From contig DFBQ01000238.1 of assembly GCA_002367355.1 (NCBI GenBank), positions 11,417 to 17,186 of the forward strand: a stretch of DNA of 5,770 nucleotides, written 5' to 3'. The stretch is from Deltaproteobacteria bacterium UBA3076. GTDB lineage: Bacteria > Desulfobacterota > Dissulfuribacteria > Dissulfuribacterales > UBA3076. Below are positions 1 through 5,469 of the stretch, piece after piece. The position numbers were made by a program, and so were the translations under genes. Position 1 is the stretch's first letter. Every line of letters starts with the position of its first letter. The notes under the pieces were generated by a model that saw only the letters and a list, made by a program, of their open reading frames with translations, did not search any database and was not told where the DNA came from.

Positions 1-22
1 GGCTAATCGCTCAATTTAGGTA

Positions 23-388
23 TCAGTTAAAGGATATTGTCTGCCTGTCAGTGGGTGGGTGAAGTCCCATTTTTTTTCCCAATTTTTCCATACGGCTGCG
101 TGCTTTGAGCTGGTCCATTTGAGTGCTGAAATCCTGATATTGAGCACTGAGATGGCCTTCCTCTATCTGAAGGAATTCTATGTCTTTTGCTATTTTCCGG
201 GTCTCGTGAGTGGTCCAGAAGCCCAGGATTAATAAGGCGGATAGAGCAAATATGGGCGCAATTGTCTTTTGACGGATTATCTTGAGTACTTTTGAGAACG
301 AAAGGCTGCTGCCGGTGTTGTTTTTCTGTGCCATCGGAACATATGAACGTCTCTGGGGTATTCTAATCGTTGCTGATCGAGGACTCAT
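23..388 (-). CDS. ftsL: cell division protein FtsL-like
   Basis: Predicted 121-aa bitopic inner-membrane protein of the divisome. In the family, FtsL pairs with FtsB/FtsQ and helps activate the septal FtsW-FtsI peptidoglycan synthase. Visible architecture: a basic cytoplasmic N-terminus (residues 1-41), one hydrophobic segment at about 42-58, then a charged heptad-like coiled-coil region (about 60-105) and a short tail with the MGLHPP motif often seen at the end of FtsL. Primary sequence is poorly conserved in this family, so the call rests on topology, length and position after mraZ and rsmH. The ATG at 386-388 has a good AGGAG ribosome-binding site 8 nt upstream (394-401 region). A 191-nt gap separates it from rsmH, longer than usual for this operon. 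The next dcw gene (expected ftsI) does not begin within the 22 bases left of the stop. Confidence 0.85.
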   Translation of the reverse strand: MSPRSATIRIPQRRSYVPMAQKNNTGSSLSFSKVLKIIRQKTIAPIFALSALLILGFWTTHETRKIAKDIEFLQIEEGHLSAQYQDFSTQMDQLKARSRMEKLGKKMGLHPPTDRQTISFN

Positions 389-579
389 TTTTCTTTCTCC
401 TAAAGCAGATTTTGCAAGAAGTTCATCTTAATTTAACGTCTCGGAAATTCTACAACTCATTGAATTTACAGGGGGTTATTGAGGTCTGGATTTTTGCCGG
501 TATACCAATGATCTATTTTCCCAGAACCCATTATTCCATTATTCCAACTTTCCAATTGGGGCGAAGCCCCTAAGTTCAG
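389..579. other. rsmH-ftsL intergenic gap with short repeats
   Basis: This 191-nt spacer carries no convincing gene. The open frame on the plus strand here has no coding character. It holds a tandem CCATTATT duplication (528-543) and a compact GC hairpin next to it (558-570), and near the ftsL side the ftsL ribosome-binding site. I see no convincing promoter, so ftsL is probably read through from the mraZ promoter. Confidence 0.6.
528..570. repeat. tandem CCATTATT plus GGGGC-GAA-GCCCC hairpin, possible dispersed repeat
   Basis: CCATTATT is repeated head to tail at 528-535 and 536-543, followed by a related CCAACTTTCC stretch and then a 5-bp GGGGC/GCCCC stem with a GAA triloop (558-562 and 566-570). 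It sits 9 nt after the rsmH stop. There is no U-run after the stem on the minus strand, so a classic intrinsic terminator is not supported. The composite layout looks like a small dispersed intergenic element, but a single copy in this window cannot prove that. Confidence 0.4.
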
Positions 580-1473
580 TTAAGTCGCGCCGGGCTCTAT
601 ACATTGAGCAATTCTCAGCTTGGCACTTCTGGCCCTGGGATTACTGTGCATTTCTTCAGGGCCTGGTACCAGTGGTTTTTTAGTTAAGGGTTTCAATCTG
701 TTATCTTCTCTGAAAGCGATTTTTACCAGACGGTCCTCCAGGGAATGAAAAGAGATAATACACAGTCGTCCTCCTGGTCTCAGGCAAGACGGGAGTGAGT
801 CAAGGGCCTCTTTAAGGTTGTCGAGCTCTCGGTTCACTGCGATCCGGAGCGCCTGGAAGGTCCGTGTGGCAGGATGAATTCGGCGTGGATGGTATTTTCT
901 GGGAATGGAATGGGCAACCACTTCCGCCAATTCCGCTGAGGTCAGAATCGGGGCTGTCTTCCGCCTGTCATATATGCGTTTGGCGATTCTCTTTGCCCAT
1001 CTCTCTTCCCCGTATGTTTGGATAAGCTCGGTCAATCTTTTGACCGGAAGCTTGTTGACCATGTCAGCAGCAGTCACTGCACCAGGGGCAGAAGAATCCA
1101 TGCGCATGTCAAGAGGTTCGTCCCTGGAAAAGCTGAAGCCCCTCCCGCTGTTTTCCAGATGGAAGCTTGAGATTCCGAGATCCATGAGTATCCCATCAAC
1201 TTGCCCTGTTCTATTGAATAAAAGAACATCATGGAGATGGATAAAATTGCTGTGAACGAATCGAACCTTGTCACCAAATAGGGCCAATCTGGATTCGGCC
1301 TGTTCCAGGGCCTCTGTGTCACAGTCAAGGCCAAGGACCATTTTGACTTCAGGGCACCTTGACAGTATGGCCTCTGTATGGCCCCCCATGCCCAGTGTCG
1401 CGTCAACATAGACCCCGCCGGGCCTCAACGACAGGCCATCCAGCACTTCGGAAACCATTACAGGGCAATGCAT
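580..1473 (-). CDS. rsmH: 16S rRNA (cytosine(1402)-N(4))-methyltransferase RsmH
   Basis: RsmH (MraW) uses S-adenosylmethionine to methylate N4 of C1402 in the decoding centre of 16S rRNA. All family signatures are visible, numbered from the chosen start: the SAM-binding loop VDATLGMGGH (23-32), GLDCD (48-52), DLGISS (98-103), RGFSFSRDEPLDMRMD (111-126), YGEERWAKRIA (154-164), HPATRTFQALRIAVNREL (200-217) and ISFHSLEDR (240-248). At 297 aa it is full length. I chose ATG at 1471-1473 because family members begin a few residues before this HCPVMVSEVL segment, an AAGGAG motif lies just upstream (short spacing of about 3-4 nt), and it leaves 10 nt after the mraZ stop. The frame stays open to a TTG at 1531-1533, which would add 20 low-complexity residues and overlap mraZ by 50 nt; this is less likely. 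Confidence 0.97.
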   Translation of the reverse strand: MHCPVMVSEVLDGLSLRPGGVYVDATLGMGGHTEAILSRCPEVKMVLGLDCDTEALEQAESRLALFGDKVRFVHSNFIHLHDVLLFNRTGQVDGILMDLGISSFHLENSGRGFSFSRDEPLDMRMDSSAPGAVTAADMVNKLPVKRLTELIQTYGEERWAKRIAKRIYDRRKTAPILTSAELAEVVAHSIPRKYHPRRIHPATRTFQALRIAVNRELDNLKEALDSLPSCLRPGGRLCIISFHSLEDRLVKIAFREDNRLKPLTKKPLVPGPEEMHSNPRARSAKLRIAQCIEPGAT

Positions 1474-1483
1474 GGTCTCCTTT

Positions 1484-1933
1484 TTAGCCGCTGATTCCGA
1501 ATTTAGCGGTGATGTCGCTGCTGTACTGGTCAAAGTTATCCCTCGTTTTTTGCAATTCTTTGTTCAAGTTATCATTGTTTGATATTTCGAAATAAGTGAG
1601 CATACCCGAGAGAACCGCATCCCTGGTCAGTCCTGCCTCTTCACGGAGCTTCAGGGGTATCAATATTCTCCCCTGGCCATCCAGGGAACACTCCGCTGCT
1701 GCTCCCAACAAATATCTTTTAAAGGCTACGACTTCAGGAGGTCCAAATTGGAACCGGCTGAAATGTTCTTCTATCTTTCGCCATTCCTCAAAAGGATAAG
1801 CTGCGAGGCAAGAGGGCAGGTTGGTGACTATCAACCGGCCATCGTATTTTGCCTGCAAGAACTCTCTAAAACGGGCTGGAACGCTAAGACGGCCCTTGGC
1901 ATCCAAGACATGGGCCGACCGTCCTCTGAACAT
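1484..1933 (-). CDS. mraZ: transcriptional regulator / division-cluster protein MraZ
   Basis: A 149-aa protein with two SpoVT-AbrB-type DNA-binding half-domains in tandem, as in all MraZ proteins. Each carries the signature DxxxR: DAKGRLSVPARFR at residues 11-23 and DGQGRILIPLKLR at 85-97. The intervening YPFEEW and VVAFKRYLLGAAAEC segments are also typical. MraZ forms a ring-shaped oligomer and in studied species binds short G-rich direct repeats in its own promoter, controlling the dcw operon. It is the first gene of the cluster here, followed 10 nt later by rsmH. The ATG at 1931-1933 is preceded by AAAGGGG as ribosome-binding site. The promoter region just upstream contains 10-bp-spaced repeats that fit autoregulation. 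The C-terminal 30 residues are charged and variable, as usual. Confidence 0.97.
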   Translation of the reverse strand: MFRGRSAHVLDAKGRLSVPARFREFLQAKYDGRLIVTNLPSCLAAYPFEEWRKIEEHFSRFQFGPPEVVAFKRYLLGAAAECSLDGQGRILIPLKLREEAGLTRDAVLSGMLTYFEISNNDNLNKELQKTRDNFDQYSSDITAKFGISG

Positions 1934-1940
1934 TGCTTTT

Positions 1941-1980
1941 ACCCCTTTGTCCTACTTTATCCCACTATATACCTATATAT
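1941..1980 (-). promoter_or_regulatory. candidate MraZ operator, four 10-bp-spaced repeats
   Basis: Read on the minus strand, four consecutive 10-mers share a pattern: ATATATAGGT (1971-1980), ATATAGTGGG (1961-1970), ATAAAGTAGG (1951-1960) and ACAAAGGGGT (1941-1950), roughly AWAWAGKDGG. MraZ of characterised species binds G-rich pentamers (TGGGN or AAAGTG-type) at 10-bp periodicity, one turn of the helix. The array overlaps the -10 box and start site and the last unit doubles as the ribosome-binding site, a placement suited to repression. Match to the known site type is by pattern, not by alignment. Confidence 0.65.
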
Positions 1981-2003
1981 TTTAATAAAGTGTTGCCTGT
2001 CAA
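1974..2003 (-). promoter_or_regulatory. sigma-70-type promoter of mraZ
   Basis: On the minus strand a perfect TTGACA -35 box (1998-2003) is followed after 18 nt by TATATA (1974-1979) as -10 (17 nt if ATATAT is used). The predicted start is near 1966-1967, giving a leader of roughly 33 nt. It is the only strong promoter seen in the mltG-mraZ gap and should drive mraZ-rsmH-ftsL. Confidence 0.75.
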
Positions 2004-2271
2004 GAGAATTAAAAGATAATTTAACCAAAAAATATCAGTATGTTATATAATAGAAACTGTATTTTACTTTCTTTTTCTATAATTTGCTTTTAAAAATGAT
2101 GATTCTTGAAAATTGAGACAGAGATATATAAATCACCTCTAATTCATATATCGGAAACAAGTGTCATCTACTTGAAAAAATTTGAAATATTTTTTTGATT
2201 ATTATCCGGCGATTAAAAATAAAAGGGGCGGTGGCGCAAAGTGGGGAAGATGGGTGATATGAATGGATGGT
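2004..2271. other. AT-rich intergenic region between mltG and mraZ
   Basis: About 270 nt with no credible gene. It contains an imperfect AT hairpin around 2122-2151 (GATATAT and ATATATC arms around a CACCTCT loop), A/T runs near 2176-2197, and close to the mltG stop a plus-strand G-rich stretch with TGGCG, TGGGG and TGGGT at 2232, 2242 and 2251. No strong intrinsic terminator for mltG was found. Confidence 0.5.
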
Positions 2272-3408
2272 CTATTTCAGGCTTTCACCCGCTTGGAGGT
2301 CTTGCGGGCCTGGCTTTGGATCATCTTGTGTATGTTTTTCCGGTTTGACGTCAGTGGTTTGTGCTGAATTAGTAAGGGTATTTTTTATGGGCCGGTATTT
2401 ACGCCGGCGTTGGTATTGATTTACGGCCCTATTGTGTTCAGCCAAAGTCCGGGAAAAACAATGTGTCCCGTTATTTCGTGAAACGAAGAATAAATAATCC
2501 TTTTTTGATGGATAGAGAGTCGCCCTGATGGATTCCTTGCCTGGGTTTGAAATCGGCCCTTTGGGAAGACCTCTGTTTACGTAAGTGTTATAGGGAGTCC
2601 TTTTTCTTAAATCTTTCCACCTGAGACGGCGCTTTTTTACCTTGGTTTCCACAAGTATTCCATAGTGGACAGTTGGATCTGCCTGGAGCGGCATGTTTTT
2701 CTTCAAGCGATTCCAGAATACGCAAGCAATTAGCGGCCTTTCTCTTGACCGCATGGCCTCTTTTTCTACTATGGAAGCAATGGTCACTATATCGTGGATT
2801 TGAACACCTATTTCTTCCGTTCTGCGGCCGAATTCTTCTGAATTCCATACTTCCCGGAAATGATTTACAAAGGTGCGGAGCATCTCACGTGCCGTGGCGT
2901 CCTTGGTCAATTGATAGGTGTCAGGGTAAACATAGCCCTCGGCGCTATCAGCCTTTATGCCCAAAGTTCTTAAGATGTTTTTGTCTCTTGCCACATTGAG
3001 AAATGAATCGCTTGATATCAATTTTGCATTTGCAAGAAGGCCATCTATTTGAAACAGGTTATAGCCCTCGGGGATGGTAACCATATATTGGCGGATTTTC
3101 CCTTGGACCAGGTAATCCAGGATCTCTATAGGCGTTTGGGTTGGAGAGAGCTCATATTCTCCTGCCTTGATTCTGGTTGTTGCATCTTTCAGCCAGGCCA
3201 GGATATAAAATGTCCTCTTGGATTTGATTAAACCTTCTGTTTCAAGTTGTTGTGCTACTGAGGAAAAGGTGCTCCTTGTGGGAATTAATACGATCTTATT
3301 TTGGCCTATTTCCGAAACAGGCAACGTACATTCTTTCCAGATCTGATAACCGGACAGAAAAACTAAATAGAGTAAAACAGGTAACCAAAATTCACGTATT
3401 ATGCGCAT
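2272..3408 (-). CDS. mltG: endolytic murein transglycosylase MltG
   Basis: MltG (YceG/DUF175 family) is an inner-membrane lytic transglycosylase that cuts nascent glycan strands and is thought to set their length. Numbering from the chosen ATG (378 aa): short N-terminus, membrane anchor at about 8-24, a LysM-like subdomain (about 38-107, including KAGEYEL), the YceG signature IPEGYN (112-117), YPDTYQL (161-167), the catalytic motif ASIVEKE with Glu 215 matching E. coli Glu218, FWNRL, LQADPTVHYG (241-250), TPYNTY and GLPKGPISNPG (280-290). A charged Pro/Lys-rich tail of about 45 residues follows the domain. Start choice is uncertain: the frame is open to an ATG at 3507, with others at 3453 and 3444, and none has a good ribosome-binding site. 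I chose 3406-3408 because it lies directly before the anchor, as in E. coli, and 22 nt after tsaC. Confidence 0.95.
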   Translation of the reverse strand: MRIIREFWLPVLLYLVFLSGYQIWKECTLPVSEIGQNKIVLIPTRSTFSSVAQQLETEGLIKSKRTFYILAWLKDATTRIKAGEYELSPTQTPIEILDYLVQGKIRQYMVTIPEGYNLFQIDGLLANAKLISSDSFLNVARDKNILRTLGIKADSAEGYVYPDTYQLTKDATAREMLRTFVNHFREVWNSEEFGRRTEEIGVQIHDIVTIASIVEKEAMRSRERPLIACVFWNRLKKNMPLQADPTVHYGILVETKVKKRRLRWKDLRKRTPYNTYVNRGLPKGPISNPGKESIRATLYPSKKDYLFFVSRNNGTHCFSRTLAEHNRAVNQYQRRRKYRPIKNTLTNSAQTTDVKPEKHTQDDPKPGPQDLQAGESLK

Positions 3409-3430
3409 ATTTATAATTGGTAATTCCCGG

Positions 3431-4045
3431 TCAGGCCGAAACATCTCTAACATATTTTGGGCTGATTGCCCCTTTCCGTATAATTTCAGGAGGGTCAGTA
3501 CATACATCTATGATCGTGGATGGGGCTCCTCCGGATGTGGGGCCCCCGTCCAGTATATAGTCAGGGGGACAAGATCGTAACTGATCCGCAACTTCCTCGG
3601 CCTTATAGGTGGCGGGGTGTTCTGAGAGATTTGCACTGGTTGCGGTCATAGGATTCCCCAGGGTTTGTACCAGGGAATGTGCCCATGAATGGCTGGAGAT
3701 TCTTACACCCACTTTGGCTGTATCTGCACAAAGTGGCCATGGTAGCCCAGGTTTAGCTGGCAAAAGCAGGGTCAAGGGACCCGGCCAGAAGCGCTCCATC
3801 AAGGTAACTGCTGCCGGCGGAACCCGGCTGACTATATGGATGAGATCCGAAGTATCTGAAATGAGGATCAAAAGTGGTTTATGCCTAGGCCTTTTTTTGA
3901 TTACATAGATTCGTTCAAGGGCATCGATGTGTTTTATTGAGGCCCCAAGCCCATAGCTCGTCTCTGTGGGAAAGGCTACCACTCCACCTTTCTGCACTAT
4001 ATCTGCAGCTCGTTGGATCAATATGCTGTCAGGTGGTGGGACCAT
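3431..4045 (-). CDS. tsaC: L-threonylcarbamoyladenylate synthase (TsaC/Sua5/YrdC family)
   Basis: This enzyme makes threonylcarbamoyl-AMP from threonine, bicarbonate and ATP, the first step toward t6A at position 37 of ANN-decoding tRNAs; the TsaBDE proteins then transfer the group. At 204 aa it is the single-domain TsaC form without the C-terminal Sua5 domain. Visible signatures: FPTETSYGLGA (25-35), KKRPRHKPLLILI (50-62, the KxR..KPL substrate-binding segment), RFWPGPLTLLLP (85-96), VGVRIS (112-117), TATSANLS (134-141), and ILDGGPTSGGAPSTIID (164-180). The ATG at 4043-4045 is the only start upstream of the conserved region apart from a TTG nine codons in; no clear ribosome-binding site precedes it. 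It lies 22 nt before mltG on the same strand, so the two are probably co-transcribed. YciO-type paralogues are the main alternative, but the motifs favour TsaC. Confidence 0.92.
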   Translation of the reverse strand: MVPPPDSILIQRAADIVQKGGVVAFPTETSYGLGASIKHIDALERIYVIKKRPRHKPLLILISDTSDLIHIVSRVPPAAVTLMERFWPGPLTLLLPAKPGLPWPLCADTAKVGVRISSHSWAHSLVQTLGNPMTATSANLSEHPATYKAEEVADQLRSCPPDYILDGGPTSGGAPSTIIDVCTDPPEIIRKGAISPKYVRDVSA

Positions 4046-4438
4046 ATGATAATTAAAAAATAAATGGACCTTGTGCGGTTAAGAAACTACTCAAACTACT
4101 CAAACGTTCGTGACGAGTGCTTTCGTCGCCCCCGAAGGTGAAAATTTACCAAACTAAAGTTCCGAAAAAGGCAAAAGGCTGAGTAGTAAGGGCAAGATGG
4201 TTAAATTGCAAGTGAGGCAACCCCCACTTTTTTAGATAGGGCCGGAAGCCCTATACAGGCCATATTTATCCAGCTTAATCCTCAGCCAACTTCTCTGTCA
4301 TCTTGATGATGCCTCACAGCATATCCGTTATATTTAAGCTGCACGCATAATTACGGAAGGATGCTGTGAACGCCTTTTTACAACAATTTTCAGTTAATAT
4401 CAAATTCAACCACATCTGTTTTGGCAGGGTCATGATCC
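4046..4438. other. gene-poor region upstream of tsaC with several inverted repeats
   Basis: No convincing gene. It contains a tandem AAACTACTC duplication (4084-4101), a GACGA/TCGTC hairpin (4112-4127), a nested set of stems between 4177 and 4287, and an imperfect long dyad at 4315-4368 (CACAGCAT and ATGCTGTG ends). On the minus strand a short open stretch ending at a TGA (4390-4392) reads like a protein C-terminus (FGEKAGDISMDHDPAKTDV region), but it is interrupted by a TAG at 4480-4482 and I do not recognise it. The tsaC promoter must lie here, yet no -35/-10 pair stands out. Confidence 0.5.
4177..4287. ncRNA. possible branched structured RNA (nested stems)
   Basis: Three stems nest: a closing helix GGCTGAG (4177-4183) with CTCAGCC (4281-4287), an inner hairpin AGTGAGG (4211-4217) with CCCCACT (4222-4228, one mismatch, CAAC loop), and ATAGGGC (4236-4242) with GCCCTAT (4248-4254, perfect, CGGAA loop). 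I compared it by eye with GEMM, TPP and attC patterns and found no match. Strand and function are unknown; it could equally be debris of a mobile element. Confidence 0.2.
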
Positions 4439-4825
4439 ATGGATATATCCCCAGCCTTTTCTCCGAAGCCGGTATTGTTCTATTCCTCAGGGCCATGGGA
4501 TTTTGCAGACTCACCAATGGCCAATTTAAATGACCCGGAAACGGCCAATAAAATTGATCCACCCCTGAGAGGTAAAAGTTCGGTTATAAAGTTCGCTTTG
4601 TCTAATAAGAAAAATTTGGCTGCGCTTAATAAAGTTTCAGGCAGGACAGTCAAGACCCGACAGGGTCTGACTATAGGGACCGTGTGGCTTTTGTATCAAT
4701 TGGCCAAACGACTCGGGATTGTGAATGCCCTGGGGCGGAGTGGAATGGCTAAATTTCTTTTGTCTTTTGGAGCCTGCGAGCCCATCCTCCCAGGCCGAAT
4801 AGTCCGAAACCCATCAACACGATAG
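4439..4825 (+). pseudogene. truncated IS1634-like transposase fragment
   Basis: An open frame of 128 codons of which only residues about 48-110 (roughly 4580-4768) look like real protein. The segment VIKFALSNKKNLAALNKV, then VKTRQGLTIGTVWLLYQLAKRLGIVNALGRS, resembles the N-terminal region of IS1634/IS4-type DDE transposases, which continue in intact copies into an ARVIDQGSRLSAVRL-like stretch. Here similarity stops at about 4750-4770, where the sequence becomes the 3' end of the convergent PEP-CTERM gene. The DDE catalytic domain is wholly absent. The first 47 codons overlap the IS21-type repeats and read like noncoding sequence, and a stop (TGA 4433-4435) precedes the ATG. It is therefore a dead remnant on the opposite strand to all intact genes. 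Confidence 0.5.
4519..4560. repeat. two IS21-type terminal repeats (solo element end)
   Basis: Two 18-bp units, GGCCAATTTAAATGACCC (4519-4536) and GGCCAATAAAATTGATCC (4543-4560), agree at 14 of 18 positions and are spaced 24 bp apart. Multiple direct repeats with a GGCC...TGAYCC core are characteristic of the ends of IS21-family elements. No istA or istB coding sequence is present, so this would be a solo or recombined end. The family assignment is from recognition of the motif style, not a database match. Confidence 0.45.
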
Positions 4826-5252
4826 TGGCAGGTTCCGGGACAAAAGCAATCGGGTTAATAACCGGTACTGATGGGACTGTACTGAGTTCGACAATATCTC
4901 CAACAAACATGCAACTATCCGCATCTCTTGCCACCTTATTACCATAGGAAGTAAGCGCTATAGTTACGAAATGGAATGTTTGAAAATTGGACCATTGTAT
5001 TACAATTCGTCCATCGTCAGAAGCATCTATTACTACATCTTTAGGTATATTGTTAATATCATAGTTTGTAGCAAGATTTTCTCCAATTAGCGAATCATTC
5101 ATTGGTATCATCTGGTAATTAACAGACTTAAGCTCAAATGATGTATTATCGAAATAATTTTGAGGTAAATTGTTTGATAAAGAAACAGCCAACGCGCTCC
5201 CACATAGTAAAAAGAACTTAAGTACCGATAAAGTTAAAATCTTCGAAGCCAT
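4749..5252 (-). CDS. PEP-CTERM sorting domain-containing exported protein
   Basis: A 167-aa secreted protein. Residues 1-22 form a signal peptide ending GSALA, with likely cleavage before VSLS. The C-terminus is a textbook PEP-CTERM signal: VPEPATIVLMGFG with the PEP triplet at 139-141, a hydrophobic span to about 156, then the basic stop WARRLQK (Arg159-Arg160). In the family this tail is recognised by exosortase (EpsH/XrtA), which removes it during export to the outer surface, often with exopolysaccharide or biofilm. No exosortase gene is in the window. The middle (about 23-137) has polar beta-strand-like sequence without a recognised domain, so the specific role is unknown. The ATG at 5250-5252 is preceded by a run of ten G on the mRNA strand serving as ribosome-binding site. 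The stop codon lies at the junction with the transposase remnant, so the last few residues may be altered by that rearrangement. Confidence 0.9.
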   Translation of the reverse strand: MASKILTLSVLKFFLLCGSALAVSLSNNLPQNYFDNTSFELKSVNYQMIPMNDSLIGENLATNYDINNIPKDVVIDASDDGRIVIQWSNFQTFHFVTIALTSYGNKVARDADSCMFVGDIVELSTVPSVPVINPIAFVPEPATIVLMGFGLFGLGGWARRLQKTKEI

Positions 5253-5253
5253 T

Positions 5254-5263
5254 CCCCCCCCCC
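5254..5263 (-). promoter_or_regulatory. G10 homopolymer as ribosome-binding site of the PEP-CTERM gene
   Basis: On the coding (minus) strand AAGGGGGGGGGGA immediately precedes the ATG at 5250-5252. The ten-G run is the only Shine-Dalgarno-like sequence and ends one base before the start codon. Runs of this length are prone to slipped-strand length change, which would shift the distance between the best AAGG pairing site and ATG. Confidence 0.7.
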
Positions 5264-5303
5264 TTGCGTAACCTCACAATAAGTCCCATCGCTTACTAAA
5301 TAT

Positions 5304-5451
5304 GTAACTTCTCAATAAGTTGGGGTAGATTACTTTTTGCGACTATTCACTGGATTCCTGCCTTCGCAGGAATGACGGGCAGTTACATCCAGACGTCATT
5401 ACCGCGAAGGCGGGAATCCAGACATCTTACCCTGAGTTATTGAGAAGTTAC
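5304..5451. mobile_element. 148-bp MITE-like element with 8-bp target duplication
   Basis: The element has perfect 15-bp terminal inverted repeats, GTAACTTCTCAATAA (5304-5318) and its complement (5437-5451), with weaker complementarity for about ten more bases. It is flanked exactly by CTAAATAT on both sides (5296-5303 and 5452-5459), an 8-bp target-site duplication. It contains no open frame of note; the interior is a second pair of inverted arms (5351-5377 and 5394-5420). These are the properties of a non-autonomous miniature transposable element moved in trans by a transposase that makes 8-bp duplications. It lies between the PEP-CTERM gene and its predicted promoter. Confidence 0.85.
5351..5420. 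repeat. GGATTCC-type inverted-repeat core within the MITE
   Basis: Arms 5351-5377 and 5394-5420 are complementary at about 24 of 27 positions around a 16-nt centre. Each arm also folds on itself: ATTCCTGC (5354-5361) with GCAGGAAT (5366-5373), and ATTACCGC (5398-5405) with GCGGGAAT (5410-5417, one mismatch). The TGGATTCC..CGCGGGAATGACG style is a widespread bacterial dispersed repeat often found in intergenic DNA. Confidence 0.7.
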
Positions 5452-5469
5452 CTAAATATTTTATGTCCT

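Noticed and set aside
370..573. 67-codon open frame on the plus strand between rsmH and ftsL
   Set aside because: It begins inside ftsL, runs through repeat-containing intergenic DNA, and has no recognisable protein features or ribosome-binding site.
905..1255. Plus-strand open frame inside rsmH
   Set aside because: Antisense shadow of a fully conserved rsmH sequence.
2221..2270. tRNA-like or small RNA gene in the G-rich stretch before the mltG stop
   Set aside because: No cloverleaf arms or T-loop sequence could be found.
4236..4254. ATAGGGC-GCCCTAT hairpin as a transcription terminator
   Set aside because: No U-tract follows the stem on either strand.
4177..4287. Cyclic-di-GMP (GEMM) or TPP riboswitch, or an integron attC site
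   Set aside because: The GACGCAAAGC and CTGAGA/ACCCTTGAACCTG-type cores, and paired RYYYAAC/GTTRRRY ends, are absent.
4314..4562. 82-codon minus-strand open frame over the IS21-type repeats
   Set aside because: Composition is not protein-like, it crosses terminal-repeat DNA, and a different minus frame there reads more like protein.
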